Assembly: GCA_002298785.1 (NCBI GenBank) | Contig: DBMR01000081.1 | Location: forward strand, 1-49,666 | From: Verrucomicrobia subdivision 3 bacterium UBA693 | GTDB taxonomy: Bacteria; Verrucomicrobiota; Verrucomicrobiia; Limisphaerales; UBA8199 | Reading direction: 5' to 3' | DNA length: 49,666 bases | Shown: piece after piece, positions 36,118-43,480 of the stretch | Layout of the letters: every line of letters starts with the position of its first letter | How positions within the stretch are numbered: position 1 is the stretch's first letter | The notes under the pieces: generated by a model | What the model saw: the letters and a program-made list of their open reading frames with translations, nothing else | The model's database searches: none | Told to the model about the DNA's origin: nothing | Program-made: the position numbers and the translations under genes

Positions 36118-38112
36118 TCAGGTTTTGGGCCGTTGCAGGCCTAGAGCTTTCATCCGTGAACCAAGGGTTGTGGAGGGGATTCCCAGCAGGCGAGCAGCTC
36201 CATTTTCGCCGGAGACTTTTCCGCCGCTTACAGCAAGCGCTTTCTGAATGTTTCTAACCTCGAGGGCCTCCATTTCGCGAGCGGTAAGCACCCGGTCTGC
36301 CGGTGCAACGGGGAAAGCCGCCAACGGCGCCTCAGGGAACCGGCCGCCGCTCAAGGCGCGCTCCAAAGGGAGTTCGGATCCCGAAGCAAGAATGATGGCG
36401 CGTTCAATCACATTTTGCAGCTCGCGAACATTGCCTGGCCAATCGTAAGAGCACAACAACCGCAACTGCTCGGTGCTCAGAGAGCCGACGCGCTTGCCCA
36501 TCCGCCGACCGAAACGCTGCGTGAAGCTCACGGCGAGGTGCTCAATATCCCTTCCGCGTTCGCGCAAGGGCGGAATGTGAATCGGGAAAACATGGAGCCG
36601 AAAGTACAGGTCCTCGCGGAACTTGCCTTCGGCAGCCATTTGTTTCAGGTCGCGATTGGTGGCAGCTATCACGCGCACGTCCACTTTGAGAGTGCGTGTC
36701 GCGCCCAACGGCTCGAACTCCCCCTCCTGCAACACGCGCAGGAGTTTGGCCTGCAGCTCCAGGGGAAGCTCGCCGATCTCATCCAAAAAGATCGTCCCCC
36801 CGTGCGCGATCGAGAAGCGGCCTTCCCGGCGCGTAACGGCGCCGGTGAAGGCGCCACGCTCGTGGCCGAAGAATTCGCTTTCGATGAGGTTGGCGGGGAT
36901 TGCGGCACAATTCACCAACACCAGGGGTTTGTCGGCCCGGTCGCTTGCGCGGTGAATGGCTCGTGCCACCAGTTCCTTCCCGGTGCCCGTTTCGCCGGTG
37001 ATCAGGACCGTCGAACCAGTTTTGGCCACTTTCTCGATGGCCTCAAACACCGAACGCATGGCGTCGCTGCGGCCGAGCAGTTCGCCGTACCCGGGCGCTT
37101 CACGGACCGCTTCGCGAAGGTAGTCCGCCTCCTGGGTAAGTAGCTGGAGCTGCCGTTCGGCCTCTGGCCGCTCGTCGGCGTTCCGCAGGATCAGGGTGTA
37201 GAATGGCTCCAGCCTGCGCTCGAACCGTGACAGCGTCGCCTCTGCGGGGAAGACGGAGTGATCCCAACGTCGGGCGATGAAGTTCTCCGGCACCCACAGT
37301 TGTGGCTTCCCCCCAGGTGCGCCCGCAACGCGATTCGTGAACTTCTCGACCAGGGCGACGCTTTCCTGAACGAGAAAATCGCCGAGTTGCTCCCCGACCA
37401 AATCCTCCTGTGTGCAGCCGAACAGCCGTTCGCTGGCCGGGTTGGCGCGGACAATTCGCAACTGGCCATTCAGTACCAGGACGGCATCCATGGCGGTAGC
37501 CAACAACAGAGACAGTTGCTCCTCGCTTTCGCGAACCTCCTGTTCAACTTTCAACCGACGGTGCTCCGCGGCGGCCCGCGCGGCGAAGATTTCGAACAGC
37601 GAAATCATGCGAGCGTCGGCGGGCATGGGCTTGGTGTCGAGCACGGCGAGATGACCCATGACTTGCCTTTCAGTATCCAGCAACGGGACACCGAGGTAGC
37701 TGCTGGTGCCGGACGGCACTAAATCCACCTCGTCTGGGTAGAGTTCCAGGATGCGTTCGGGAATATGGACCAGGCCCCGGTTCTCGACCACCGCCTCACA
37801 AGGGGTGCCAGCGACGAGGTATTCGAACTGGTTCACATAATCCTCGCCAAGCCACATTGCCAGAGCGCGCAGTTTGCGCTCTTCCGGAAGCCATTCGGTT
37901 ACCCACGCCCCGGTTGTGCCGAGCGCGCGGGCCAGGTTCTGGACCAGCGCTCGAAAGAACTCCCTGCCGGTTTCGGATACGGTTCCCGCCACCACCAGTC
38001 GGAGAGCCGCGGCGTCATCCTCCCTCGCTGCGGTTTCCACGACGGTGCCGCGCGGCGTGGAGCTGTTCTTGCGAACGGGGTCAACGCTGGCATTGGGAAG
38101 TCCAGTTTCCAT
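36118..38112 (-). CDS. Sigma-54-dependent activator with GAF and PAS sensor domains
   Basis: An enhancer-binding protein of the FhlA/NtrC type, 664 residues. An N-terminal GAF-like domain (about 35-195, with DYVNQFEYLVAGTPCEAVVE and SYLGVPLLDTERQVMGHLAV) and a PAS domain (about 205-330, LLLATAMDAVLVLNGQLRIVRAN) sense a signal. The AAA+ domain follows with Walker A GETGTGKE near 372-379, the sigma-54 contact loop GAFTGA near 419-424 and a Walker B region FLDEIGELPL. A Fis-type helix-turn-helix ends the chain (SGGKVSGENGAARLLGIPSTTLGSRM). It has no receiver domain, so no sensor kinase is needed. Its likeliest target here is the downstream osmC gene, which has a -24/-12 match. The signal is unknown. 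Confidence 0.93.
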   Translation of the reverse strand: METGLPNASVDPVRKNSSTPRGTVVETAAREDDAAALRLVVAGTVSETGREFFRALVQNLARALGTTGAWVTEWLPEERKLRALAMWLGEDYVNQFEYLVAGTPCEAVVENRGLVHIPERILELYPDEVDLVPSGTSSYLGVPLLDTERQVMGHLAVLDTKPMPADARMISLFEIFAARAAAEHRRLKVEQEVRESEEQLSLLLATAMDAVLVLNGQLRIVRANPASERLFGCTQEDLVGEQLGDFLVQESVALVEKFTNRVAGAPGGKPQLWVPENFIARRWDHSVFPAEATLSRFERRLEPFYTLILRNADERPEAERQLQLLTQEADYLREAVREAPGYGELLGRSDAMRSVFEAIEKVAKTGSTVLITGETGTGKELVARAIHRASDRADKPLVLVNCAAIPANLIESEFFGHERGAFTGAVTRREGRFSIAHGGTIFLDEIGELPLELQAKLLRVLQEGEFEPLGATRTLKVDVRVIAATNRDLKQMAAEGKFREDLYFRLHVFPIHIPPLRERGRDIEHLAVSFTQRFGRRMGKRVGSLSTEQLRLLCSYDWPGNVRELQNVIERAIILASGSELPLERALSGGRFPEAPLAAFPVAPADRVLTAREMEALEVRNIQKALAVSGGKVSGENGAARLLGIPSTTLGSRMKALGLQRPKT

Positions 38113-38604
38113 CGAATGAACGCTAACACGTTTGCCGCTTCCCGCAAATTCACCGGAAGCGCCTCACGCGCATCAGCGGCTCGGGGCGCTGTATCTGAAG
38201 GCTAAGAACGATGCCGCTAAAGGCCAGGCGCGCACCCAGGAGGCGCCGGGCTTGAACCCCGGGGATGGCTGTGCCCATTTTGATCCGGGGCGGGCGGTGG
38301 AATTGGCGCGCCGGAAAGGCCAGTCGGCATTGATCCAGGCCTGCGAAAGCCTGGCGGCCCAATTGGAAGACGCGGGGGCAGGCCTTTGAATCCGCAGGGG
38401 AAAAGAACCAACCGCCCTATTGGCAACGATCACCATTTCTCCTCCAGCTTGAGGCTCTGAAGCTGACGTTTTTGTTTAATGATCCAATAAATTCTTCCGC
38501 GTGGTCTGCGGTTTCGGCACTTGGCTCGATGAAAACCTTTCGGAAGTGTCATATTCCAGTCAGGGCTGTGTCATCTTCACAAAATCCAATTGAGTGGAGC
38601 ATCA
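38113..38604. other. Gene-poor stretch upstream of the sigma-54 activator
   Basis: About 490 bases with no gene I can support. Short open frames on both strands overlap each other and show no recognisable domain or ribosome site. An inverted repeat CCAGGC/GCCTGG (38335-38354) and the self-complementary octamers CCCCGGGG and GGCGCGCC are present. The left part must hold the activator promoter on the minus strand, but I see no clear boxes. Composition becomes AT-richer to the right of about 38460. Confidence 0.5.
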
Positions 38605-38910
38605 TCAGCTTACCGCGACTATTGACACCACTTCATTGGCATCGTTACGTGTCATGCCTGTCGCTTGCGGGTCCAACTGGGGTCGGCCGTCAACCAGAAA
38701 CCGATACCGGTGGTGGCCGTGTGTAACCGGGACCTGCAGAAACCACCAACCATCGACTCGTCGCTGCATGGCTAACGGGATCCAATGGCTGAAGTCACCC
38801 TGTACTTGGACTGATTGGGCTTGAGGCGCATTGCAGTAAAGGTTTATGGGCTTGGCCATATTCCGGGCTGAATAGCGACTCGAGCCCTGTTCTTCGTCGA
38901 TCATTTTCAT
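38605..38910 (-). CDS. Small glycogen-binding (CBM48/AMPK-beta-like) domain protein
   Basis: A 101-residue protein that is almost entirely one early-set immunoglobulin-like glycogen-binding domain. It shows PINLYCNAP, then SVQVQGDFSHWIPLAM with the sugar-stacking tryptophan, then DGWWFLQVPVTHGHHRYRFLVDG and the QLDPQ turn. This order matches the N-terminal domain of AMPK beta and glycogen-branching enzymes. I choose the ATG at 38910 because GGAGG lies 11 bases upstream. No enzyme domain is attached, so it probably recruits or senses a polysaccharide, or binds a partner. It may also have a non-carbohydrate role, as some stand-alone CBM48-like proteins do. Confidence 0.78.
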   Translation of the reverse strand: MKMIDEEQGSSRYSARNMAKPINLYCNAPQAQSVQVQGDFSHWIPLAMQRRVDGWWFLQVPVTHGHHRYRFLVDGRPQLDPQATGMTRNDANEVVSIVAVS

Positions 38911-38962
38911 AACAACAGCGTCCTCCAAAATGTCAGCTTAGCCTGTCGTTCGTAAGGTGTAC

Positions 38963-39211
38963 CTAGAGATAATCTGAACGGTGCTGGCGCGCCTGCTTCA
39001 GGAGGCTAAGAATACGGGCAGCTTCTCGAAACGATTTCCAGCACGGTTCGCATGCACCGTGTTCGTCGGTCCATCCCTTGTGGTGAGCCTGGATGATCTG
39101 GACTGTTTGCTCACGGGTGCGCTCACACTCACAGGTAATGTGTGAATAAAGTTGTTCGCGCAGGCAGACCTGGGAACAGAGTGGGCAAACGCTTTCGAGA
39201 GAAGTATCCAT
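38963..39211 (-). CDS. Small zinc-finger-like protein
   Basis: An 82-residue protein with VCPLCSQVCLREQLYSHITCECER at the N-terminus and ACEPCW near residue 55. The CxxC...H...C plus CxxC pattern is that of a treble-clef or C2H2-related zinc module. The C-terminal part is one basic helix. AGGAT about ten bases before the ATG supports the start. It is co-directional with the CBM48-like gene, 52 bases upstream of it, and with another zinc-ribbon gene, so the three may form an operon. The function is unknown. Confidence 0.6.
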   Translation of the reverse strand: MDTSLESVCPLCSQVCLREQLYSHITCECERTREQTVQIIQAHHKGWTDEHGACEPCWKSFREAARILSLLKQARQHRSDYL

Positions 39212-39384
39212 GTTATGTTGATCCTGAAGATTTCAGCACGCCATCCGATGCAATTCCTTTAAGGCACCTGGATCGAATCGCCTGATAGGCGGGCTTCCTC
39301 CTGAACTTCTTGCTAGAGATCGTGTGAGTCGCACGTTGACGGGAAATCGACCTGTTCGGAAGGGCTTGATGAAAATTGTCCGTT

Positions 39385-39642
39385 TCATAGGCTCGCGTGT
39401 GCCTCCGGGACCTTTGCAGGGTCACGATAAGCTACCCGCCACTCTCTCATGGCATCCTCAACGGAAATACCGCCCCAGCGCTCCGCTAAATGAACCGGGA
39501 TTTCGCAATGGCATTCGGCACACCTGTATCGACGTCGGAGCCTTGCCGCCCGAGCCACAGGTTCCTGGAAAAAGTCGTGTTCGGGCTTAGTCGAACCACA
39601 TTCCGGGCAAAGAAACCGTCCTTTGAAAAGCGCCCCGCTCAT
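39385..39642 (-). CDS. Small zinc-ribbon protein
   Basis: An 85-residue protein starting at the ATG at 39642, which has AAGGAGG six bases upstream; an earlier in-frame ATG overlaps that site and is rejected. FLCPECGS and YRCAECHCEIP form a CxxC/CxxC zinc ribbon at both ends of a 30-residue basic loop. HLAERWGGISVEDAMREWRVAYRDP forms a C-terminal helix. Such ribbons bind nucleic acid or proteins. It lies upstream of, and on the same strand as, the other small zinc protein. I do not know a function. Confidence 0.6.
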   Translation of the reverse strand: MSGALFKGRFLCPECGSTKPEHDFFQEPVARAARLRRRYRCAECHCEIPVHLAERWGGISVEDAMREWRVAYRDPAKVPEAHASL

Positions 39643-39751
39643 CGATCCCTCCTTTGTGGCCATGACCGCAGTCTCAAGGTCGCCGGCAACCGCACATGTC
39701 GCTCCACTTTCATTTGAAGGTTTAGACGCACCGAGGCCTCGCCTTGTTGAG

Positions 39752-39850
39752 CTTTTAATGTTGCTTTAATCTGTTGCTAATCCTGCTTTGCCTAATTCGC
39801 TCCGGCTCAAGCACCGAATTCGCCAACATTAAAAGCAGATTAAAAGCAGG
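39752..39850. repeat. Nested inverted and tandem repeats before the transposase remnant
   Basis: CTTTTAATGTTG (39752-39763) has a perfect 12-base inverted copy at 39824-39835. CCTGCTTT (39782-39789) pairs with AAAGCAGG (39843-39850). The right arm also holds a perfect tandem of the 11-mer ATTAAAAGCAG (39828-39838 and 39839-39849), and a related GCTTTAATCTG lies at 39763-39773. The cluster overlaps the 5' end of the decayed transposase frame and may be an insertion-sequence end or part of an older element. Confidence 0.55.
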
Positions 39851-40610
39851 CCACGAAACTCCCCGAGGTATCCGCGGGCTGCTTGTGGTCTCGGAGGGGT
39901 TGCTTGAGTGGGCGCAGCTCTTCAGCCAGTTCGACGCACTCTACCAGGCTTTCGACGAGGAGGGGTTGTTGGAGGCCATGCGCTGGTTGGTCGCCCACGC
40001 CGAGCGTTACTCCACGGGCAATGATACTTTGCTGGGCGACGATTTCTACGCCCACCAACCCTTCTGTCGGCAGGTGCTGCTGCACGGGTTTCACTTTCTG
40101 TTCACCTGCAAGCCCACCTCCCACCGCCACCTCAGCGGGTGGGTGGAAGGGTTGGACCCCGGCGCGCCCCACCTTGAAGCGGCGCGTCAAAGGCAAATCC
40201 AACCGTTGGGAACACCACCACTATCGCTGGGCCAACGGGGTGCCGTTGACGGACAGTGCGGACGCCTTAAAAGTCAACTGGTGCGAACTGACCATCACCG
40301 ACGCGGCGGGGGCGGTGCTTTATCGCAACAGCTTCATCACCGACCGGGAGATCACCGCCTTGGTCACGGCAAGCAGCATCTGGCCTCGTTGCTGATGACG
40401 ATGAACCTGCTGGCCTTTGGGTTTCACACGCTCTTGGAGTTGGCGGACCAGAGCTATCGCCTCATCCGCGCCATGGTGGGAGCACGGCGGAGATTCTTTC
40501 AGCACCTTGAAGCCCTGACCAGGTATCTGCATTTCGAGTCCTGGGAGCGGCTGATGAATTTCATGATGCAAGGTCTGGAAATCGGCCCGTACGCCGTACC
40601 CAAAAGCTGA
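39774..40610 (+). pseudogene. Decayed IS4-like transposase
   Basis: Pieces of one transposase occur in two frames. The first frame carries TLLGDDFYAHQPFCRQVLLHGFHFLFTCKPTSH. Near 40160 the homologous reading moves to the second frame (SNRWEHHHYRWANGVPLTDSADALKVNWCELTI to FITDREITALV). It then returns near 40360 to GHGKQHLASLLMTMNLLAFGFHTLLELAD in the first frame. In intact relatives a block with the catalytic glutamate and a WKIENE-like motif lies between ITD and GHGKQHLA; here it is missing, so a deletion accompanies the second frame change. The gene is therefore dead. It separates the minus-strand zinc-protein genes from the arsenic island and may mark how that island arrived. Confidence 0.82.
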
Positions 40611-40783
40611 ACCAGCCTGGCGGGAGGAAAACACGCTACCAGCGCGTGGGGGCTGCGCATTGTCCAGTTGGCTTCAGAAACACCAAGGATCCCGCCAGCA
40701 ACTCTCACCCGGCGCGAAAATACCCAGATCTTCCCAATAGCCCCCACTCCAGTCGCCTACAATGAGAACTGCTGAATCCGAGC

Positions 40784-40812
40784 TTGCCACTATTTAGCTA
40801 TCGTGCTAAACA
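40784..40812 (+). promoter_or_regulatory. Promoter and ArsR-type operator of the first arsenic operon
   Basis: TTGCCA (40784-40789) and TAAACA (40807-40812) are separated by 17 bases, a reasonable sigma-70 pair. The perfect inverted repeat TTTAGC-N6-GCTAAA (40793-40810) fills the spacer and enters the -10 box, so a bound ArsR dimer would block polymerase. The same half-site recurs before the next gene (41166-41183). The arrangement strongly suggests autoregulation. Confidence 0.7.
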
Positions 40813-40819
40813 CTATGTA

Positions 40820-41149
40820 GTGGCGCATCAGACTAACAAACGAACACCGGCAGATTTCCGGGATCAAGCGAGGGTCATGAAGGCCTTGGCGCACCCTACC
40901 CGGATGTTCATTGTGGATGAATTGTCCCGGGGGGAACGCTGTGTTTGCGAGTTGACCGAAATGATTGGAGTGGAGATGCCGACGGTGTCACGACACTTGA
41001 GCATCTTGAAGAAGGCGGGCCTGGTCCGGGACGATAAACGGGGATTGAAGATCTTCTACCAGCTGCGGGTGCCCTGCTGCCTGAGCTTTTTGAAGTGTGT
41101 GGAGTCGGTCTTGCAGGCGGACGAAGCCGAGGCCTGCCGCGCAGCATAA
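40820..41149 (+). CDS. arsR: ArsR/SmtB-family arsenic-responsive repressor 1
   Basis: A 109-residue winged-helix repressor that leaves DNA when As(III) or Sb(III) binds. The recognition region MPTVSRHLSILKKAGLV and the metal-site motif ERC41-V-C43-EL on the DNA-binding helix are those of the classical ArsR type. Further cysteines (C86, C87, C93, C106) near the dimer interface could add or change the metal site. I start it at the GTG at 40820, because the frame to the left runs through the promoter/operator; an ATG at 40877 would cut into the first helix. It heads a gene set for thiol redox proteins. Confidence 0.9.
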   Translation: MAHQTNKRTPADFRDQARVMKALAHPTRMFIVDELSRGERCVCELTEMIGVEMPTVSRHLSILKKAGLVRDDKRGLKIFYQLRVPCCLSFLKCVESVLQADEAEACRAA

Positions 41150-41165
41150 TTTTTTTGCGTGTTTA

Positions 41166-41183
41166 TTTAGCCATATTGCTAAC
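41166..41183 (+). promoter_or_regulatory. Second ArsR-type operator
   Basis: TTTAGC-N6-GCTAAC repeats the half-sites and spacing of the dyad at 40793-40810 with one changed base. It lies between arsR1 and the small CxxC-protein gene, preceded by a T run and TTGCGT (41155-41160) that could serve as a -35 box. I infer an internal promoter controlled by the same repressor. Confidence 0.65.
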
Positions 41184-41203
41184 CAGATTAAACGACCGAA
41201 ATC

Positions 41204-41467
41204 ATGCAGCCTATGAATACGACATTGCAGTTGCTGGTGTTGGGACCCGGTTGCACGAAATGCAACCAGCTTTACGCGACCACTGAGCAAGCGGCGAAGG
41301 AGCTGGGGGTCCCCTATGAACTCAACAAAGTGAGCGACCTCCGGCAGATCATGGCGCTCAGGGTGATGACGACTCCCGCGCTGGTCGTGAACGGCTCGGT
41401 GAAACTTACCGGGCGAGTTCCCGGGAAAGACGAGCTTCTTGGAATCCTCAAAGCAGCGTGCGTTTGA
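41204..41467 (+). CDS. Small thioredoxin-fold protein (redox-active disulfide protein 2 type)
   Basis: An 87-residue thioredoxin-fold protein with active site GPGC17-TKC20, VMTTPALVVNGSVKLTGRVP carrying the cis-proline, and a final helix (KDELLGILKAAC). The length and layout match the small 'redox-active disulfide protein 2' family of archaea and bacteria, often found with arsenic genes and membrane permeases. It is cytoplasmic. Here it is the first gene after arsR1 and could carry electrons to arsenate reductase or to CcdA. A second ATG nine bases later is an equally good start. Confidence 0.87.
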   Translation: MQPMNTTLQLLVLGPGCTKCNQLYATTEQAAKELGVPYELNKVSDLRQIMALRVMTTPALVVNGSVKLTGRVPGKDELLGILKAACV

Positions 41468-41489
41468 AACAATGGAAGAGAGGATCGCT

Positions 41490-42269
41490 ATGAAAGAACT
41501 GAGCGTGGGTTTCGTCGGGGGTGGCCGTGTCGTCGGCATCTTGCTCGAGGGTTGGAAACGGGCGCAGAAGCTGCCCGTTTCCGTAGTCGTGAGCGACTGC
41601 AATGCCGATTCGTTAAACAAACTCAAAAGCCGCTTTCTTCAGGTGCAAATCGTCGTGGGTAAACCCGGTCTTGCCGCCGGGCAGGACGTTGTCTTCCTGG
41701 CTGTGCATCCGCCGGTCATGGCCGAGGTGGCAAGTGGCCTTCGTGGAACCATTGGAGCGGATTCGATGGTGGTCTCCTTGGCACCGAAATTCACGATCGC
41801 AAAGCTCACCGAATTGCTCGGGGGCTTCTCCCGCGTGGCGCGCTTGATCCCGAACGCTCCGTCCGTGGTCAACCTCGGCTTCAATCCGGTGTGTTTCAGC
41901 CCGGCATTGACCTCCACAGACCGCACAAATTTGACCAGCCTTCTGGATCCTCTAGGCGAGTGCCCGGAGGTAGCCGAAGCCAAACTGGAGGCCTACGCGC
42001 TACTGACGGGCATGGGCCCCACTTACCTCTGGTTCCAGTTCCAGGCATTGCGCGAGCTGGCTGTAAGCTTCGGGCTCTCCGAGACGGAGACCGCGGCGGC
42101 CTTAAAACGGATGGTCTGCGGCAGCGCACGTACCCTGCTCGAGTCAGGGATGTCGTCAGCCGAAGTCATGGACTTGGTTCCTGTTAAACCCTTGGCCGAA
42201 ATGGAGGCTCCCATCCTGGAGGCATACAGGACCAAATTGCCGGGCCTGTTCCAGAAGATTAAACCTTAA
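41490..42269 (+). CDS. NAD(P)-binding protein of the pyrroline-5-carboxylate reductase (ProC) fold
   Basis: A 259-residue protein. The start at 41490 follows GAGAGGA by about six bases. A Rossmann N-terminus (LSVGFVGGGRVVGILLEGW) and VVSDCNADSLNKLK, DVVFLAVHPPVMAEVASGLRG, VSLAPKFTIAKLTELL and ARLIPNAPSVVNLGFNPV follow the ProC/6-phosphogluconate-dehydrogenase-like order. The C-terminal helical domain has LTGMGPTYLWFQFQALRELAVSFGL, like the ProC dimer domain. True ProC has a conserved MPNTP-type turn; here it is IPNAP. The chain lies inside an arsenic operon between two thioredoxin-like genes, so a redox role there is likelier than proline synthesis, but no substrate can be named. Confidence 0.8.
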   Translation: MKELSVGFVGGGRVVGILLEGWKRAQKLPVSVVVSDCNADSLNKLKSRFLQVQIVVGKPGLAAGQDVVFLAVHPPVMAEVASGLRGTIGADSMVVSLAPKFTIAKLTELLGGFSRVARLIPNAPSVVNLGFNPVCFSPALTSTDRTNLTSLLDPLGECPEVAEAKLEAYALLTGMGPTYLWFQFQALRELAVSFGLSETETAAALKRMVCGSARTLLESGMSSAEVMDLVPVKPLAEMEAPILEAYRTKLPGLFQKIKP

Positions 42270-42281
42270 GCCTCAAATTCA

Positions 42282-42710
42282 ATGAAAACATCGTTCGCGA
42301 AAGCCGTGGTCTGCGCCGTCGCAGTCCTCCTGGCGCTGAGCGTGTTTGCTGGCGAAAGCAGAGCAGCCGCTTCTACCAATGCCCCTGCCAAATCCACCGT
42401 GCCACGGCTGGTGGATCTCGGGGCAGACAAGTGCATCCCCTGCAAGATGATGGCTCCAATCCTCAAGGAGCTGAAAACGGAGTTCGAGGGGCAGCTCGAC
42501 GTGGAATTCATCGACGTCTGGAAGAAACCGGATGCAAGCAAACCGTATAAAATCAACCTGATCCCCACCCAGATCTTCTACGACGCCAGCGGCAAGGAGT
42601 TATTCCGGCACGAGGGGTTCTTTTCAAAAGAAGACATCCTCGCCAAGTGGAAAGAACTCGGCGTAAGCCTCAAAGCCAAATCCGAAAAGCCGAAGAAAGC
42701 CAAAAGCTAG
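42282..42710 (+). CDS. Exported thioredoxin-like protein
   Basis: A 142-residue protein. The N-terminus is a signal peptide (basic MKTSFAK, then a hydrophobic run AVVCAVAVLLALSVFA, then an ESRAAA cleavage region). The mature part is a thioredoxin with active site K50-C51-IPC54-K and INLIPTQIFYDASG holding the cis-proline. The C-terminus is Lys-rich. It probably lives in the periplasm or is anchored there and receives electrons from the CcdA protein encoded next. The pair is typical of periplasmic thiol-reduction systems; its presence in an arsenic operon suggests protection of exported thiols. Confidence 0.9.
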   Translation: MKTSFAKAVVCAVAVLLALSVFAGESRAAASTNAPAKSTVPRLVDLGADKCIPCKMMAPILKELKTEFEGQLDVEFIDVWKKPDASKPYKINLIPTQIFYDASGKELFRHEGFFSKEDILAKWKELGVSLKAKSEKPKKAKS

Positions 42711-42728
42711 AGAAAACGGGCCCTCTCC

Positions 42729-43427
42729 ATGCAGGAACTCTTCACCTCCCTGTCCCACGCCGTTGAAGGCGGGCCGCTCCTGGCCCTAACGGCCGCTTTG
42801 CTCTGGGGTGTGCTGAGTGTCGTTCTCAGCCCCTGCCACCTTTCAAGCATACCGTTAATTGTTGGCTTCATCAGTGGCCAGGGACGGGTTAGCACCGGGA
42901 GAGCGTTCGGAATCGCGTCCTGCTTTGCCGTGGGGATCCTGATCACCATCGCCGCAATTGGCGCGGTGACGGCCGCGGTGGGACGGATGATGGGGGATAT
43001 CGGCCGTTGGGGTAATCATTTCGTGGCCGCCATCTTTTTCCTCGTCGGACTGCACCTGCTGGGCGTCATTCCAGCTCCGTGGTCTTCACCGGGACAAGTC
43101 GGCGTGAAAAGCAAGGGGCTGGCTGCCGCGTTCCTGCTCGGGCTCATCTTTGGCATCGCGCTGGGGCCTTGCACCTTCGCTTACATGGCACCTGTGCTCG
43201 CTGTCGCGTTCAAAGTAGCCAAGACAGCTTGGCTTTACGCCGGCGCTTTGTTGCTCATCTACGGGCTTGGGCATTGTGCCGTCATTGTGGTGGCCGGCAC
43301 GTCGACCGAGTTGGTGCAGAGGTACCTCAATTGGAATGAGCACTCTCGGGGAGTGGCGATCGTAAAGGGCATCTGCGGGGTGCTGGTGATCCTCGGCGGG
43401 GTTTACTTGATCGTGAGCTCCTCTTGA
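42729..43427 (+). CDS. ccdA: CcdA-type membrane thiol reductase
   Basis: A 232-residue protein with six hydrophobic segments and no thioredoxin domain, as in CcdA (the short form of DsbD's membrane part). The two redox cysteines are in the family context: LSPC36-HLSSIPL in the first segment and LGPC148-TFAYMAPVL in the fourth. It moves electrons from cytoplasmic thioredoxin across the membrane. The neighbouring exported thioredoxin is its natural partner and the small cytoplasmic CxxC protein a possible donor. The ribosome site is weak. Confidence 0.9.
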   Translation: MQELFTSLSHAVEGGPLLALTAALLWGVLSVVLSPCHLSSIPLIVGFISGQGRVSTGRAFGIASCFAVGILITIAAIGAVTAAVGRMMGDIGRWGNHFVAAIFFLVGLHLLGVIPAPWSSPGQVGVKSKGLAAAFLLGLIFGIALGPCTFAYMAPVLAVAFKVAKTAWLYAGALLLIYGLGHCAVIVVAGTSTELVQRYLNWNEHSRGVAIVKGICGVLVILGGVYLIVSSS

Positions 43428-43451
43428 CAGGGGACGGTCGAGGGATTAATT

Positions 43452-43475
43452 ATATTTCGTTGTATGTCGAAATAT
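43452..43475 (+). promoter_or_regulatory. ArsR-type operator of the second arsenic operon
   Basis: ATATTTCG (43452-43459) and CGAAATAT (43468-43475) are perfect inverted arms with an eight-base spacer, just five bases before the arsR2 start. The half-sites differ completely from those before arsR1, so the two repressors probably recognise separate sites. Confidence 0.6.
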
Positions 43476-43480
43476 ACGAT

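Noticed and set aside
36415..37143. 242-codon plus-strand frame opposite the sigma-54 activator
   Set aside because: It lies wholly within the AAA+ domain region of the activator, whose motifs are intact; chance frame in GC-rich DNA.
38132..38436. Short frames on both strands upstream of the sigma-54 activator
   Set aside because: They overlap each other, show no recognisable domain and lack ribosome sites; possibly a decayed or repeated intergenic sequence, but not supportable as genes.
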